Source of the DNA: Planctomycetota bacterium | Lineage (GTDB): Bacteria; Planctomycetota; PUPC01; JACPCR01 | Direction of reading: 5' to 3' | Assembly (NCBI GenBank): GCA_027625095.1 | Contig: JAQBXN010000065.1 | Span: forward strand, 1 to 45,356 | DNA: 45,356 nucleotides | Shown: positions 8,038-16,649 of the stretch, piece by piece | Position numbering within the stretch: position 1 is the first letter of the stretch | Layout of the letters: each line of letters begins with the position of its first letter | The notes under the pieces: generated by a model | Told to the model about the DNA's origin: nothing | What the model saw: the letters and a program-made list of their open reading frames with translations, nothing else | Databases searched by the model: none | Program-made: the position numbers and the translations under genes

Positions 8038-8128
8038 TGCGCCAGTCATGGCGTTTTGGGGCGATGGAGTCGCCCCGGGCGGCGATGACTCGCCGACTAC
8101 GAACGAAGAGTTCTCAACCGCGGCGGAG
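8038..8128. repeat. row of short GC-rich hairpins
   Basis: Successive dyads: CGCCA-GTCA-TGGCG (about 8040-8053), GGGGCGA-TGGAG-TCGCCCC (8058-8076), CGGCGA-TGAC-TCGCCG (8080-8095), then a longer GGCGGA..TCCGCC pair. The second and third share the pattern GGCGATG..AGTCGCC or GGCGATG..ACTCGCC, so they look like members of one element. They sit downstream of the minus-strand discoidin gene but lack a T-run, so I do not call them terminators. Confidence 0.5.
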
Positions 8129-8173
8129 CGGCCCGTAAGGACGAGGTCCGCCACCTCTGAACAGCTACTTCCC

Positions 8174-9304
8174 TTATTTCAAAAACTCCACTTCTGTCAT
8201 CCAGAAAATCCCCTGGTATCCCTCGTGTCCGCCTCCGGATGGCTGGAAGATCAGGATTCGATCTGTTTCCACTGTCTCGAATTTGTGAGACGTTGAATTC
8301 GCCGGCTGGTTGTTCTGCACCCGCACTGCATGTTGCCATTTGGTGCCTGTCCAGGTCATCACTTCAAAACGGCGGCTCGTCCAGTTCGTGTCCTTCCAAT
8401 TGGCCCAGAATAATTTCAGGCCCGAAAACTCCCTCGGTTTCGGAAACTGAAAACAGACCCAATGCCCCTCGTCCGAATCCTTCGAGGCCCAGGATACTCC
8501 AGCCGTGGATGTGTTCGGAGCTTGAAGTTTTCCATCGAGAAGACACTCAACGTTTTCGTATCCCTTGAATATTGAATCGACGAAGATAGCCGTGCCGTCA
8601 GCAGACTTCGCTGCCGGTTTTTCAAAGGAGGTCGGGGGCCGCGCTATCTGAAAGCTGAGGGATACCGAGGCGTCCGATTCATCCAGGGCATAATCATCGC
8701 ACAGCAAAACAATGGTGATCCTGCTGGACCGTTCCTTACCCAGAACTTCCGGTATCGAACACACGATCGATGCACTCTTCGGGTTACCCTCCACTTTTCT
8801 GAAAACCACGGACTTCGAATCGGGCTGGATCTCGCGCCCATTCACCAGGCATCTCGCCTTTGAAGGATCTATTGGATTCTTTGCATCTTCGAATACCGCC
8901 TCAAAGGTCTTTGGCAGTTCATCCACCCACCCCAGGTCGGTGGACTGTGGTTGCACCGGATTGCCATTGACGAGCACGCGTATGACCTCCGGCGGGGAGT
9001 CGTCATTCAAGTCAAGCCACTCTGGTCTTCCGAGGAGCAGGGCCACACGTCCTTCATGGAGATGCTCCGCATCGAGCCTGAAGGTCAGCACGCCATCCTT
9101 GACCTGGGCGTTCGGTAGTTCCTTCCATTCACCCTTTGGAGTTCGAAACAGGTTTTGGGCCTGGACTTCACCGACAGGAATCGAGAGGGTAAGTCCGGCA
9201 ACCGCTTCAATGTCGTAAGAAGTGCCAGTTGACACCGGTTCTTCAGCCAAACCGCAGGCGAGGTACGCAAATGCAATAAGGGGTTGAATCAAAATTCTGT
9301 TCAT
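8174..9304 (-). CDS. secreted protein with C-terminal discoidin (F5/8 type C) domain
   Basis: 376 residues. The N-terminus (LIQPLIAFAYLACGLA, cut near residue 20) is a signal peptide; the Cys could be lipidated, but the lipobox is poor. Residues about 25-230 look like beta-sandwich domains with no recognised catalytic motif. Residues about 235-376 fit a discoidin-like carbohydrate-binding domain: a start like FKGYENVECLLDGKL, SWASKDSDEGHWVCFQFPKP, and the GLKLFWANW..RRFEVMTW strand pair. It is the last gene of the minus-strand ABC operon, 66 bases after the permease. It may be a surface partner or client of that transporter. Confidence 0.82.
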   Translation of the reverse strand: MNRILIQPLIAFAYLACGLAEEPVSTGTSYDIEAVAGLTLSIPVGEVQAQNLFRTPKGEWKELPNAQVKDGVLTFRLDAEHLHEGRVALLLGRPEWLDLNDDSPPEVIRVLVNGNPVQPQSTDLGWVDELPKTFEAVFEDAKNPIDPSKARCLVNGREIQPDSKSVVFRKVEGNPKSASIVCSIPEVLGKERSSRITIVLLCDDYALDESDASVSLSFQIARPPTSFEKPAAKSADGTAIFVDSIFKGYENVECLLDGKLQAPNTSTAGVSWASKDSDEGHWVCFQFPKPREFSGLKLFWANWKDTNWTSRRFEVMTWTGTKWQHAVRVQNNQPANSTSHKFETVETDRILIFQPSGGGHEGYQGIFWMTEVEFLK

Positions 9305-9370
9305 TCTGAAGAACTGTCCAGGAATAACGATGGACTACTTTTGATCAGGGAATCTCACTGCTCTCAGTTC

Positions 9371-10966
9371 TCAGCCCTTCTGTGTCTGTCTGCGCAGGTT
9401 GCGTGCCATCCACGAAAACAGGCCGAGCGCGATAATGAGGTTGATAACAGCAGGAATGATGAAAAATACACGGCCAACCCCCAATCTCAAGGCCATGAAA
9501 CCTATCTGGATCACAAACAGTGAGACCATCTTATAAAGAAGCAGGCTGATGATGGAATAAGCGAGCGCTTTGCCAGGAGTGGAGGCCATGATTGACCAGA
9601 ACATTCCGACACAGGCGTAGAAAACCAATCCAATCAGATTCGCGATAAGTGACGCCATTGGGTATCGCTGGTCTGTAAAACCAAGCCTCCCCCCCATGGA
9701 CAAGCTCAATTCAGGAAAGTTGATTCCAATTGACAGAATAATCAGGCCGATCAGAACCAAACCATATTCCTTCCAAAGCACTCTTAATTTATCGAGGATG
9801 ATCTGTCTGTCTGTCATAGGGGTCATCAAGAGAGAAGCCATCACACCAGGCTCTTTCTCCTGGGCAAACAGAAGGCAGGAACGGACGAACACGGCGAGAT
9901 ATATGAACAACCACGATCCCCTACTGACGATCGTGGCAAAAATGGTGAGATCCTGGGAGGAAAAACCAAAGAGCCGAGTCCTGAAAGCAAAGCAAGCGAA
10001 AACGACCGCCAGAAGGCTGATGTAAAATCCGCCTACAGCGGCATTGAGACCGAAGGTCCGGCGCGCATCCCTCCAGACAATCGGGCGACCCTTTATCTCG
10101 CCCCGAGATTTCGCATTCCTGGTTGATGGTACTGGCTTGTGGGCTTCCCTGGTGCTGCCGGGCCCGGATGTATCTTGTTTCTTTTGTTCGCTTTCGCGTG
10201 GAATGAAAGTCCGGCGAATTCCAGCCCTTCCCATCATGAGAAAAACAGTGGAAAGGAGCAGCGTACAGACCACGAATTTAATAGCGGCGCCAAGGGTCAG
10301 AACCCCGGCAACCGAGTCTGCGAAGACATACGCCGGGTGAACGACTCTCAGGAGGGTGTGAACGATTGTGCTGTTGTCCGTTCCCCACCCGATCAAGTAA
10401 AGGCATATCGGCAGCAGAATACCGCCGATGAGCATGATCAGAAACGTGGCGACCACTGCCTTATAATTCTGATCGGACAGGGCGGAGACAGCCAGACCGA
10501 GCGCGGTCAACATGAAAACTGTCAGGAGTGTGCTACCAAACGCGCCCAGGATCTGAGCAGGGGCAACTCCGCCGAACATCGTGGCCATAAAGAGCAGGGG
10601 CAGGCCGGATAGAAGGAGCAGTGAGCTCCGAATGAACTGCACCCCGAGTTTGCCCAGGAGGATGCTGACTGGGGTGAGGCGTGTCAGCATCAGCAGGCCC
10701 AGGGTGCCTGAATCCCTTTCCTCCACGATGGAGCTTGCGGCAGCAGCGGGCGATAGCAGCACAAACAGGCCGAATTGCCAGTAAGAGAATATGGTGAAGA
10801 GCTGCCGCCCAATCCCTTGCGCCGGCGTTCGGTCCATGCTCAATGTGAGTACGGTGAAGAAGACGGGCGTTGCCAGCACCGCGCCGTAACCCATTCGAAG
10901 CCAGTAGGTCTGATTCTTTCGAGCGGATTCCTGAAGCTCTCTGAGGATGACGACTTCGAGGGCCAT
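9371..10966 (-). CDS. ABC-2 type transporter permease
   Basis: 531 residues with a cytoplasmic N-terminus (EVVILRELQESARKNQTYWL) and about twelve hydrophobic segments in two halves, separated by a charged loop at about 265-300. The segment DSGTLGLLMLTRLTPVSILLGKL, repeated in weaker form as EKEPGVMASLLMTPMTDRQIILDKL, is the typical ABC-2 coupling region that contacts the ATPase. Two copies in one chain suggest an internally duplicated permease. It starts one base after the ATPase stop, so it is in the same operon. The substrate cannot be read from sequence; relatives export polysaccharide, drugs or gliding components. Confidence 0.88.
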   Translation of the reverse strand: MALEVVILRELQESARKNQTYWLRMGYGAVLATPVFFTVLTLSMDRTPAQGIGRQLFTIFSYWQFGLFVLLSPAAAASSIVEERDSGTLGLLMLTRLTPVSILLGKLGVQFIRSSLLLLSGLPLLFMATMFGGVAPAQILGAFGSTLLTVFMLTALGLAVSALSDQNYKAVVATFLIMLIGGILLPICLYLIGWGTDNSTIVHTLLRVVHPAYVFADSVAGVLTLGAAIKFVVCTLLLSTVFLMMGRAGIRRTFIPRESEQKKQDTSGPGSTREAHKPVPSTRNAKSRGEIKGRPIVWRDARRTFGLNAAVGGFYISLLAVVFACFAFRTRLFGFSSQDLTIFATIVSRGSWLFIYLAVFVRSCLLFAQEKEPGVMASLLMTPMTDRQIILDKLRVLWKEYGLVLIGLIILSIGINFPELSLSMGGRLGFTDQRYPMASLIANLIGLVFYACVGMFWSIMASTPGKALAYSIISLLLYKMVSLFVIQIGFMALRLGVGRVFFIIPAVINLIIALGLFSWMARNLRRQTQKG

Positions 10967-10967
10967 G

Positions 10968-11933
10968 CTATGAGACCTTCCCTTCCGTGATGCGCATGAA
11001 CGCGTCCTCGAGGTGGGCCTTCTCCGGCGTGAAGCTCAGAAGGGGTATCCCGGCCTCAATAAGTCTGGTGGCCAGAAACGCGGCATCTTCCTCATCGGCG
11101 ACCAGGGTCACCGTGAAGGAGTCTTCGTCACGTTCAGTAGACTCAACCTGTGCGGTTTGCTTCAGGACCTCCTCGGCACGATCAGCGTTTTCTTTTACCT
11201 GGATTTGCACGACGATCTGTGGGGCCAGTTTTTCGTACAGCGCTTCAACTGTTCCGGCGAAGAGGACTTCTCCCTGCTCGATAATCACAACTTTGTTACA
11301 CATCTGAGCCAGCTCGGTCAGGATGTGGGAAGAGATGAAGATTGTTTTTTCCATATTGCTGAGTTCGGTGAGCAGGGCTCGAATTTCGATTCGAGCACGC
11401 GGGTCGAGTCCGGACGCCGGTTCATCAAGCAACAGCAGCTCCGGGTCATGAACAAGAACGCGCGCCAGGCTCAATCGCTGCTGCATGCCGCGTGAAAGCG
11501 CAGTAATGGGCACTTCCTTTTTGTCTTTCAGGTCCGTCAGTTCGAGGACATCCCCGATAATGGTCCGTCTTTCGGCAGAGGCGAGGCCGTAGGCCGCAGC
11601 GAAAAAATCCAGGTATTCGCCGGCCACCATATCCCTGTAGAGGCCAAACTGGTCCGGCATGTACCCCACAAGCCGCCGGACTTCGGCTGGATTCGCCTCG
11701 ACGTTGTAGCCGAATACCTTTGCACTGCCGGAGGATGGTTTGAGCAACGTGGAGAGCATTTTCAGAGTGGTTGTTTTACCCGCCCCGTTGGGCCCGATGA
11801 AGCCGCAGATGTCTCCACGCTCGATGGTGATATCAAGGCTCTTGACAGCATGAAGATCGCCGAATTTACGGGACAGCGAGTTCGTCTTTACGGCTGTCTC
11901 CGGATCCATGAGTCGAGGTTTGCTTGAGGTCAT
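10968..11933 (-). CDS. ABC transporter ATP-binding protein
   Basis: 321 residues. Walker A GPNGAGKTT at 47-55, signature LSRGMQQR from 146, Walker B LLLLDE at 166-171 followed by the D-loop (SGLDP), and switch histidine 203 in SSHIL. After residue 225 comes a C-terminal domain (VVQIQVKENADRAEEVL and onward) like the DUF4162 region of CcmA/NatA-type ATPases. It drives the permease encoded next. The gene overlaps the upstream membrane protein by four bases (ATGA). Confidence 0.95.
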   Translation of the reverse strand: MTSSKPRLMDPETAVKTNSLSRKFGDLHAVKSLDITIERGDICGFIGPNGAGKTTTLKMLSTLLKPSSGSAKVFGYNVEANPAEVRRLVGYMPDQFGLYRDMVAGEYLDFFAAAYGLASAERRTIIGDVLELTDLKDKKEVPITALSRGMQQRLSLARVLVHDPELLLLDEPASGLDPRARIEIRALLTELSNMEKTIFISSHILTELAQMCNKVVIIEQGEVLFAGTVEALYEKLAPQIVVQIQVKENADRAEEVLKQTAQVESTERDEDSFTVTLVADEEDAAFLATRLIEAGIPLLSFTPEKAHLEDAFMRITEGKVS

Positions 11934-13960
11934 TCTTTACTTTCCTCAGTGGGGTCAAGTCCAAAACAAAACCGGACAAGTGTCATCGCAATCAGCCTGG
12001 GTGCTTCATCCACGTAATCGACGTTGATCGCTCCACGGTTTGCCCAGGCCAGAAAACAGTATCCTTCCTTATTGATTTCTGAGAGATCGAAATACGAGTC
12101 GTTCTGCATTCGATCATGCATTTGGGCAAGGTTCGGATCCCATTGAGAGCGGAACGAAAGCAGGTAGAGCATTCGTTGAGCCTGCTCCTCGTTCCATTGC
12201 TGATATCCATACGTACCCAGGCGGGGCAATTGCCCACCATTCTGTGCGAGTGCCGATAGCCACGATTGCAATTTCGAATCTGATTTCCGCGGGAAGATCA
12301 GATTTCCGCCTCCGATTAATTTGTCTGGAAGCCTGACGACCTCGTCACCATGTATCAGAGTGCAGTGGGTCAGTGTCATCTCAGGCTCGGCGTTGAGTTC
12401 GATGTTCACTTCGTGTTCGTCCACGGTCGCCTTCAGCCAATCGCCTTCAACCGTATGATCCACTCTCATCAGCCTGGAAGTCCAAATCGGAATGTTCGTC
12501 TTTATCGAAGCTTCCTGGTTCTCCTGCACTGCGATGGTTCGATCTCCAATTCCAGAAGCTTGAGTCTGCAAATCCCCCGGAGCGCACCAGAAACCACCTT
12601 CCACTTTTGTGCGGAGTTGGTAATAGCGATTCTGCTGTGAGAAGACATTCGTCCAGGTACGAATGTGCCGAACTTTGCGGAGCGGCGAGACATCCACGAT
12701 GGAAAGCTGCCGAGCCATCATGGGGCCGGCCTTGGTGGAATAGGCGCGCCAGTAGGAGAGACCCGAAAAGACTGCCACCATCAAAGGAAAAGTCACCCAG
12801 GTAAGCACCGGCCGTTTCAGCTTGCGCACCAGCAGCATATCCCCCGGCCCGATAATGCAGAGATACACCACCACGAAGAGAAGAGCCCAGCCGAATCCGA
12901 TGCTTCCACCTGAGCCGCGGCTGGCGAGCAAAGAGCTCAGGGCGGTCTCAGGTTTCAGGTATGCGTAATTTTGAGATTGTTCATCCGAGCTCTTGCTGGC
13001 CAGCCTGACGACGCCCTTCCAAAGTTTCCTGACGTCCGCTCTCGGCATTTCGGCAAGCAGTGCTGGTGAACAGGTCAGCAGTGAGACCGCGCCACGCCCT
13101 CTCAGCCAGCGGCAAAGAGTCACGCCGCCTGACCCGCTTCTGCTTTCAGGTTCAATCACCGGCTCAAATTGGAAACGGATGGCCTCGTTCGCGGCCGGAG
13201 CGCCCTGTTTTTCTGTGAGGTCATCCACGGCCCTGAAGTTCCGGGCCGGCAGCAGACTCAGCGGAAATTTGTTCTCCAGCGACTGCCAGAAGCGCCCGGG
13301 AACGAGCACGAGATTCCCGCCCATTCCCACCCATCCCAGGATCGCCTCTATCTGTCTCGGATTCAGTGCATCTAAGGGTTGCTCCCCGATTACCAGAATG
13401 TCCAGGCTGTCCAAACCTTCACTTCTTTCCGGGAGCATATCCAGGCGGGTGAGTGAAAGGGCATCACTTGTGTTTTCAGCGGAGCCCCCGAGAAGAGACG
13501 AAAATGGAGCTTCACTAAAGAACGGGATGGGCCTCCCCATGACGGCCATGTGAACAGGGCTGTCCATGGGAGATACCTTGAGCGCAACCGAATTGATTCT
13601 CTCCCCGGTCTCCGCGTCGCGGCACTCGAAATTCATCTCTTCGGGCATGAAGCCGCTGCGTAAATAGAAGGGCACGCGCTTTATCGATCCGACCGGCAAC
13701 TGGATGAACTTTCGATATCGAACATCATCGAAAGTGGTCTTCGACAGCCAGGCGTCAACAATCAGGGTTCTCGGTTTCTTGCCTTGGTTGGTGAGGAAGA
13801 GGTGAGCCCCAGTCCACCTGCCCTCTCGAATTTTTCCGTTCCAGAATGGAACGGGCTCAAGAATTAACTCCTGCGCAAATACTGATGCGGCCAGTACTTG
13901 CATCCCGAACAGAAATGGCAAAATCTGTTTCAATGAGTCACCCGGTTGAAATCCAGTCAA
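11930..13960 (-). CDS. ABC-operon membrane protein with GATase-like domain
   Basis: 676 residues from a TTG start at 13960. Signal or anchor segment at about 11-29 (QILPFLFGMQVLAASVFA), then an Ig-like exported domain (about 30-140), a region like a class I glutamine-amidotransferase fold without clear catalytic Cys (about 150-330; LDILVIGEQPLDALN), two transmembrane helices (about 353-405; FGWALLFVVVYLCIIGPGDML, VTFPLMVAVFSGLSYW) and a beta-rich C-terminal domain. Proteins of this plan accompany GldA/GldG-like ABC exporters in several phyla. It is the first gene of the operon and lies only 54 bp from the divergent aldolase gene, so both promoters share that gap. Confidence 0.8.
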   Translation of the reverse strand: MTGFQPGDSLKQILPFLFGMQVLAASVFAQELILEPVPFWNGKIREGRWTGAHLFLTNQGKKPRTLIVDAWLSKTTFDDVRYRKFIQLPVGSIKRVPFYLRSGFMPEEMNFECRDAETGERINSVALKVSPMDSPVHMAVMGRPIPFFSEAPFSSLLGGSAENTSDALSLTRLDMLPERSEGLDSLDILVIGEQPLDALNPRQIEAILGWVGMGGNLVLVPGRFWQSLENKFPLSLLPARNFRAVDDLTEKQGAPAANEAIRFQFEPVIEPESRSGSGGVTLCRWLRGRGAVSLLTCSPALLAEMPRADVRKLWKGVVRLASKSSDEQSQNYAYLKPETALSSLLASRGSGGSIGFGWALLFVVVYLCIIGPGDMLLVRKLKRPVLTWVTFPLMVAVFSGLSYWRAYSTKAGPMMARQLSIVDVSPLRKVRHIRTWTNVFSQQNRYYQLRTKVEGGFWCAPGDLQTQASGIGDRTIAVQENQEASIKTNIPIWTSRLMRVDHTVEGDWLKATVDEHEVNIELNAEPEMTLTHCTLIHGDEVVRLPDKLIGGGNLIFPRKSDSKLQSWLSALAQNGGQLPRLGTYGYQQWNEEQAQRMLYLLSFRSQWDPNLAQMHDRMQNDSYFDLSEINKEGYCFLAWANRGAINVDYVDEAPRLIAMTLVRFCFGLDPTEESKE

Positions 13961-14014
13961 ACATCCACATATTTCGCACTCGTCCTAACCTGTACCACAA
14001 AGGAAGACAAGCAA

Positions 14015-15094
14015 ATGCCAGTAGCAAATTACAAACAATATTGCCAGATGCTGGACAGCGCCCAGAGGGGCCATTACGCCTATCCCGCGGCAAACGTTAC
14101 CTCTGAAGTCACCGCCAACGCCGCGCTGTGGGGCTTCGCCCAGCAGAAGAGTGACGGCATCGTTCAGGTCTCGACCGGGGGTGGAGAATTCGCCAGCGGC
14201 CAGGGCATCAAAGACTCTGTCCTGGGCGCGATCTCGATTGCTGAACACATTCATCGGGTGGCCGGACGTTACAACATTTATGTGGCCATTCACACGGATC
14301 ACTGCATGCCGGAGAAGTTGAATTCGTTCTTCGTTCCCCTGGTGGAAGAGAGCGAACGCCGGGTGGCTGCGGGCGGAATGCCGCTGTTCAACAGCCACAT
14401 GTTCGATGGCTCAGGCATTGAAGACGAATTAGACAAAGACGGAAAACATATCACCGGTTCCGGTCTCAAAAAGAACATGGATCTGGCCGTGCCGCTCCTG
14501 GAACGCATGAGCAAAATCGGGCAGATCATCGAGGTCGAAGCTGGAGTGGTCGGCGGGGAAGAAGACGGCGCCGCAGGCAGCGACGACACGCCTTCCGCCA
14601 AGCTCTACACCACCCCGAAAGACATGGCATACGTCTACAAGCGCCTCAGCGAAGTCGCCGGCGCGCGCTACATGTTTGCGGCCACCTTCGGCAACGTTCA
14701 CGGGAGCTACAAGCCAGGTGTGGTCAAACTCCAGCCGGGAATTCTCAGAGACGGCCAGGCAAGACTGAAGAAAGATTTTGGCAAGGATGCGCACTTCGAT
14801 CTCGTCTTTCACGGAGGTTCGGGCTCATCCCTTGAGGAGATCCACGAGACCCTCAATTACGGCGTGGTCAAGATGAACGTGGATACAGACATGCAGTACG
14901 CGTTTTCACGCGCGATCGCGGGCCACTTCTTCACCCATTACGAAGGGGTCCTCAAAATAGACGGTGAGGTCGGTAACAAGAAACTATACGACCCACGCGC
15001 CTATCTGAAGCTCGCTGAAACCGCCATGGCAAATCGAACCAAAGAGGCTTGCGACGCCCTCAGGAGCACGGGTAAGACACTGTTCAAGGCGTGA
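14015..15094 (+). CDS. fbaA: class II fructose-bisphosphate aldolase
   Basis: 359 residues, the same length as the E. coli class IIA enzyme. ATG 14015 is chosen because AGGAAG lies eight bases upstream; an earlier in-frame ATG (13946) would add an atypical tail and run into the divergent gene. Zinc-site motif HTDHC at 93-97, glycine-rich VEAGVVGGEEDG at about 174-185, phosphate-binding FHGGSGS and the catalytic-domain motif VKMNVDTDMQYAF are visible. It cleaves fructose 1,6-bisphosphate to DHAP and glyceraldehyde 3-phosphate in glycolysis and gluconeogenesis. With PPDK in the same window it points to central-carbon flux in both directions. Confidence 0.96.
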   Translation: MPVANYKQYCQMLDSAQRGHYAYPAANVTSEVTANAALWGFAQQKSDGIVQVSTGGGEFASGQGIKDSVLGAISIAEHIHRVAGRYNIYVAIHTDHCMPEKLNSFFVPLVEESERRVAAGGMPLFNSHMFDGSGIEDELDKDGKHITGSGLKKNMDLAVPLLERMSKIGQIIEVEAGVVGGEEDGAAGSDDTPSAKLYTTPKDMAYVYKRLSEVAGARYMFAATFGNVHGSYKPGVVKLQPGILRDGQARLKKDFGKDAHFDLVFHGGSGSSLEEIHETLNYGVVKMNVDTDMQYAFSRAIAGHFFTHYEGVLKIDGEVGNKKLYDPRAYLKLAETAMANRTKEACDALRSTGKTLFKA

Positions 15095-15137
15095 GCTCCG
15101 CTAAGCAACCGGCGTCAAGTGCTCAGGACGAGCCTGG

Positions 15138-16079
15138 TCAGTAAACAGCCTGGATGGTGGCCCGGATGTAGCCGATAGCGAAGGCGCGGCCAACAAAGGT
15201 TGCGCTCGGCTGAGGAAAAGTGGGCGTGTGATCCATCATGAATGGGCCCTTGAAGCCGGTCTCTTTGTAGGTCTTCATGGCCTCCAGCATGTCCACGTCC
15301 CCTTCATCGAGAAAGACCTCCCTGAAATTTTTCGGGGTGCCGCGGATGTTTCTGAAATGGACGTACACGATCTTGTTCTGTGAGCCGATGCGGCGGATGG
15401 CATTGGGAATATTTTCACCCATTTCAGCCACGCATCCCTGACAGAACAGCATCGCATTGGAATCACTCGGCACTTCATCAAAGATGCGCTGATACTGATC
15501 AAGTGTTGAGACGATCCTGGCCGCGCCGCCGATCGGTTCAGGAATCGGCGGGTCGTCCGGGTGGAGTGCCATCCGCACCCCGGCCTCCTCTGCAACGGGA
15601 ATCACCTTGTGAAGAAAGTGCTGGAGATTGGTCCAGAGCTTCCCTTCGGTGATGTGCTTATGGGGAACGTCCGGTGGATCGGCCATCAGTTCATCGTAGA
15701 CGAACGTGCTGTAGCTTACGCCGCCCCGGCCGATATCCGACTTTGTCCGGAAATTGCCAATCGGTTTAAAGTTGTAGCCAAATGTAGGGATGCCGGCTTC
15801 GCCAAGACTTCGAATGATGTCGCACCACTCTTTGATCTTCTCGTCGCGACTGGGCAGGCCCAATGTGAACTCGTCCGCCCCACCGAAAGCAACATTATTC
15901 AGTTTGAGACCATGCGCCTCGGCCTGTTTACGAGTTCGCTTGAAGTAGTCGGTGTACTCCTTCTTACCGTTGAGTGCGGGGGGCGGATAGATGGTGAGGT
16001 AGTCGACTCCTATCGCCTTGTAGATACTCAACGCTTCATCGTTTACCTGATCCCACCTGAGCTGCTCCTGAATAGTCAT
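15138..16079 (-). CDS. uxuA: mannonate dehydratase-like enzyme (UxuA family)
   Basis: 313 residues of TIM-barrel type. UxuA-family metal-site motifs are visible: HPDDPP 173-178, CQGCVAEM from 213, HFRNI 241-245, DEGDVDM 258-264 and DHTP 283-286. UxuA converts D-mannonate to 2-keto-3-deoxygluconate in hexuronate breakdown. The protein is about 80 residues shorter than the E. coli enzyme, with a reduced N-terminal part, so a sugar-acid dehydratase with another substrate is possible. A strong ribosome site (AAAGGAGACCCC) precedes the ATG. It converges on fbaA with a 43-bp gap and could take up uronate released by the lyase locus at 28-40 kb. Confidence 0.88.
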   Translation of the reverse strand: MTIQEQLRWDQVNDEALSIYKAIGVDYLTIYPPPALNGKKEYTDYFKRTRKQAEAHGLKLNNVAFGGADEFTLGLPSRDEKIKEWCDIIRSLGEAGIPTFGYNFKPIGNFRTKSDIGRGGVSYSTFVYDELMADPPDVPHKHITEGKLWTNLQHFLHKVIPVAEEAGVRMALHPDDPPIPEPIGGAARIVSTLDQYQRIFDEVPSDSNAMLFCQGCVAEMGENIPNAIRRIGSQNKIVYVHFRNIRGTPKNFREVFLDEGDVDMLEAMKTYKETGFKGPFMMDHTPTFPQPSATFVGRAFAIGYIRATIQAVY

Positions 16080-16301
16080 GGGGTCTCCTTTGGGGTGAAT
16101 GTCCTTTCGGCGCGGCGAATTTGGCTCTTACTCCCAGGGCTGCCTCCGGCTGCAACCGAAAAGTCATAACAGAAGGAAATGGGGGGAACAGAGCCGGAAA
16201 ATGATCATTTGTAAACATCTCTGTTAAAGAGAGCGAGAGAGTAGAAGAAGAGGAGCGAGGATAACGAGTAAGATTTACTTCGGAAATTCTGGGCGGTGTG
16301 C

Positions 16302-16560
16302 GTGTATTACCGTAGCAGCGTCGTAATGACGTAATGACGAACAGGCGACCTCTTTTCGGTAGGCGCTTGAGATGCCAGCCTGTCGTCGAAGTCTAAGTGC
16401 CTGCAAGCTTACGTATTACACGGTTACAGTTGAGTTTCTTGTTTTCTTTGAAAGATTTTTGCTTCCCCATTCGTTGTTTCCTTGAATTCGTTGGAAGCAC
16501 TTTTCTTCCCTTTGGTTGCGGCCTTACGGCTGCGATATGTATTACGTATTACGTATTACC
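16302..16560. repeat. GTATTAC short tandem and scattered repeats
   Basis: The 570-bp gap 16080-16649 has no supported gene. It holds three perfect head-to-tail copies of the 7-mer GTATTAC (16539-16559), further single copies near 16304 and 16414, and two copies of the reverse-type unit GTAATGAC (16323-16338). Because ACGTATTACG is nearly palindromic, the array can pair with itself. Such TACGTATTAC-type repeats recur in many uncultured bacterial genomes; no role is known to me. Confidence 0.6.
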
Positions 16561-16649
16561 TAGCTCCGATGGGTTGATGGCTCCGCCGGGGTTAGGACTA
16601 CGAGTAAGAATGCCAATGCCCCGAACCTGCGGGTCGCCCCCGCCCGGAA

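Noticed and set aside
16539..16559. CRISPR array
   Set aside because: The repeat is seven bases with no spacers; no cas genes are present.
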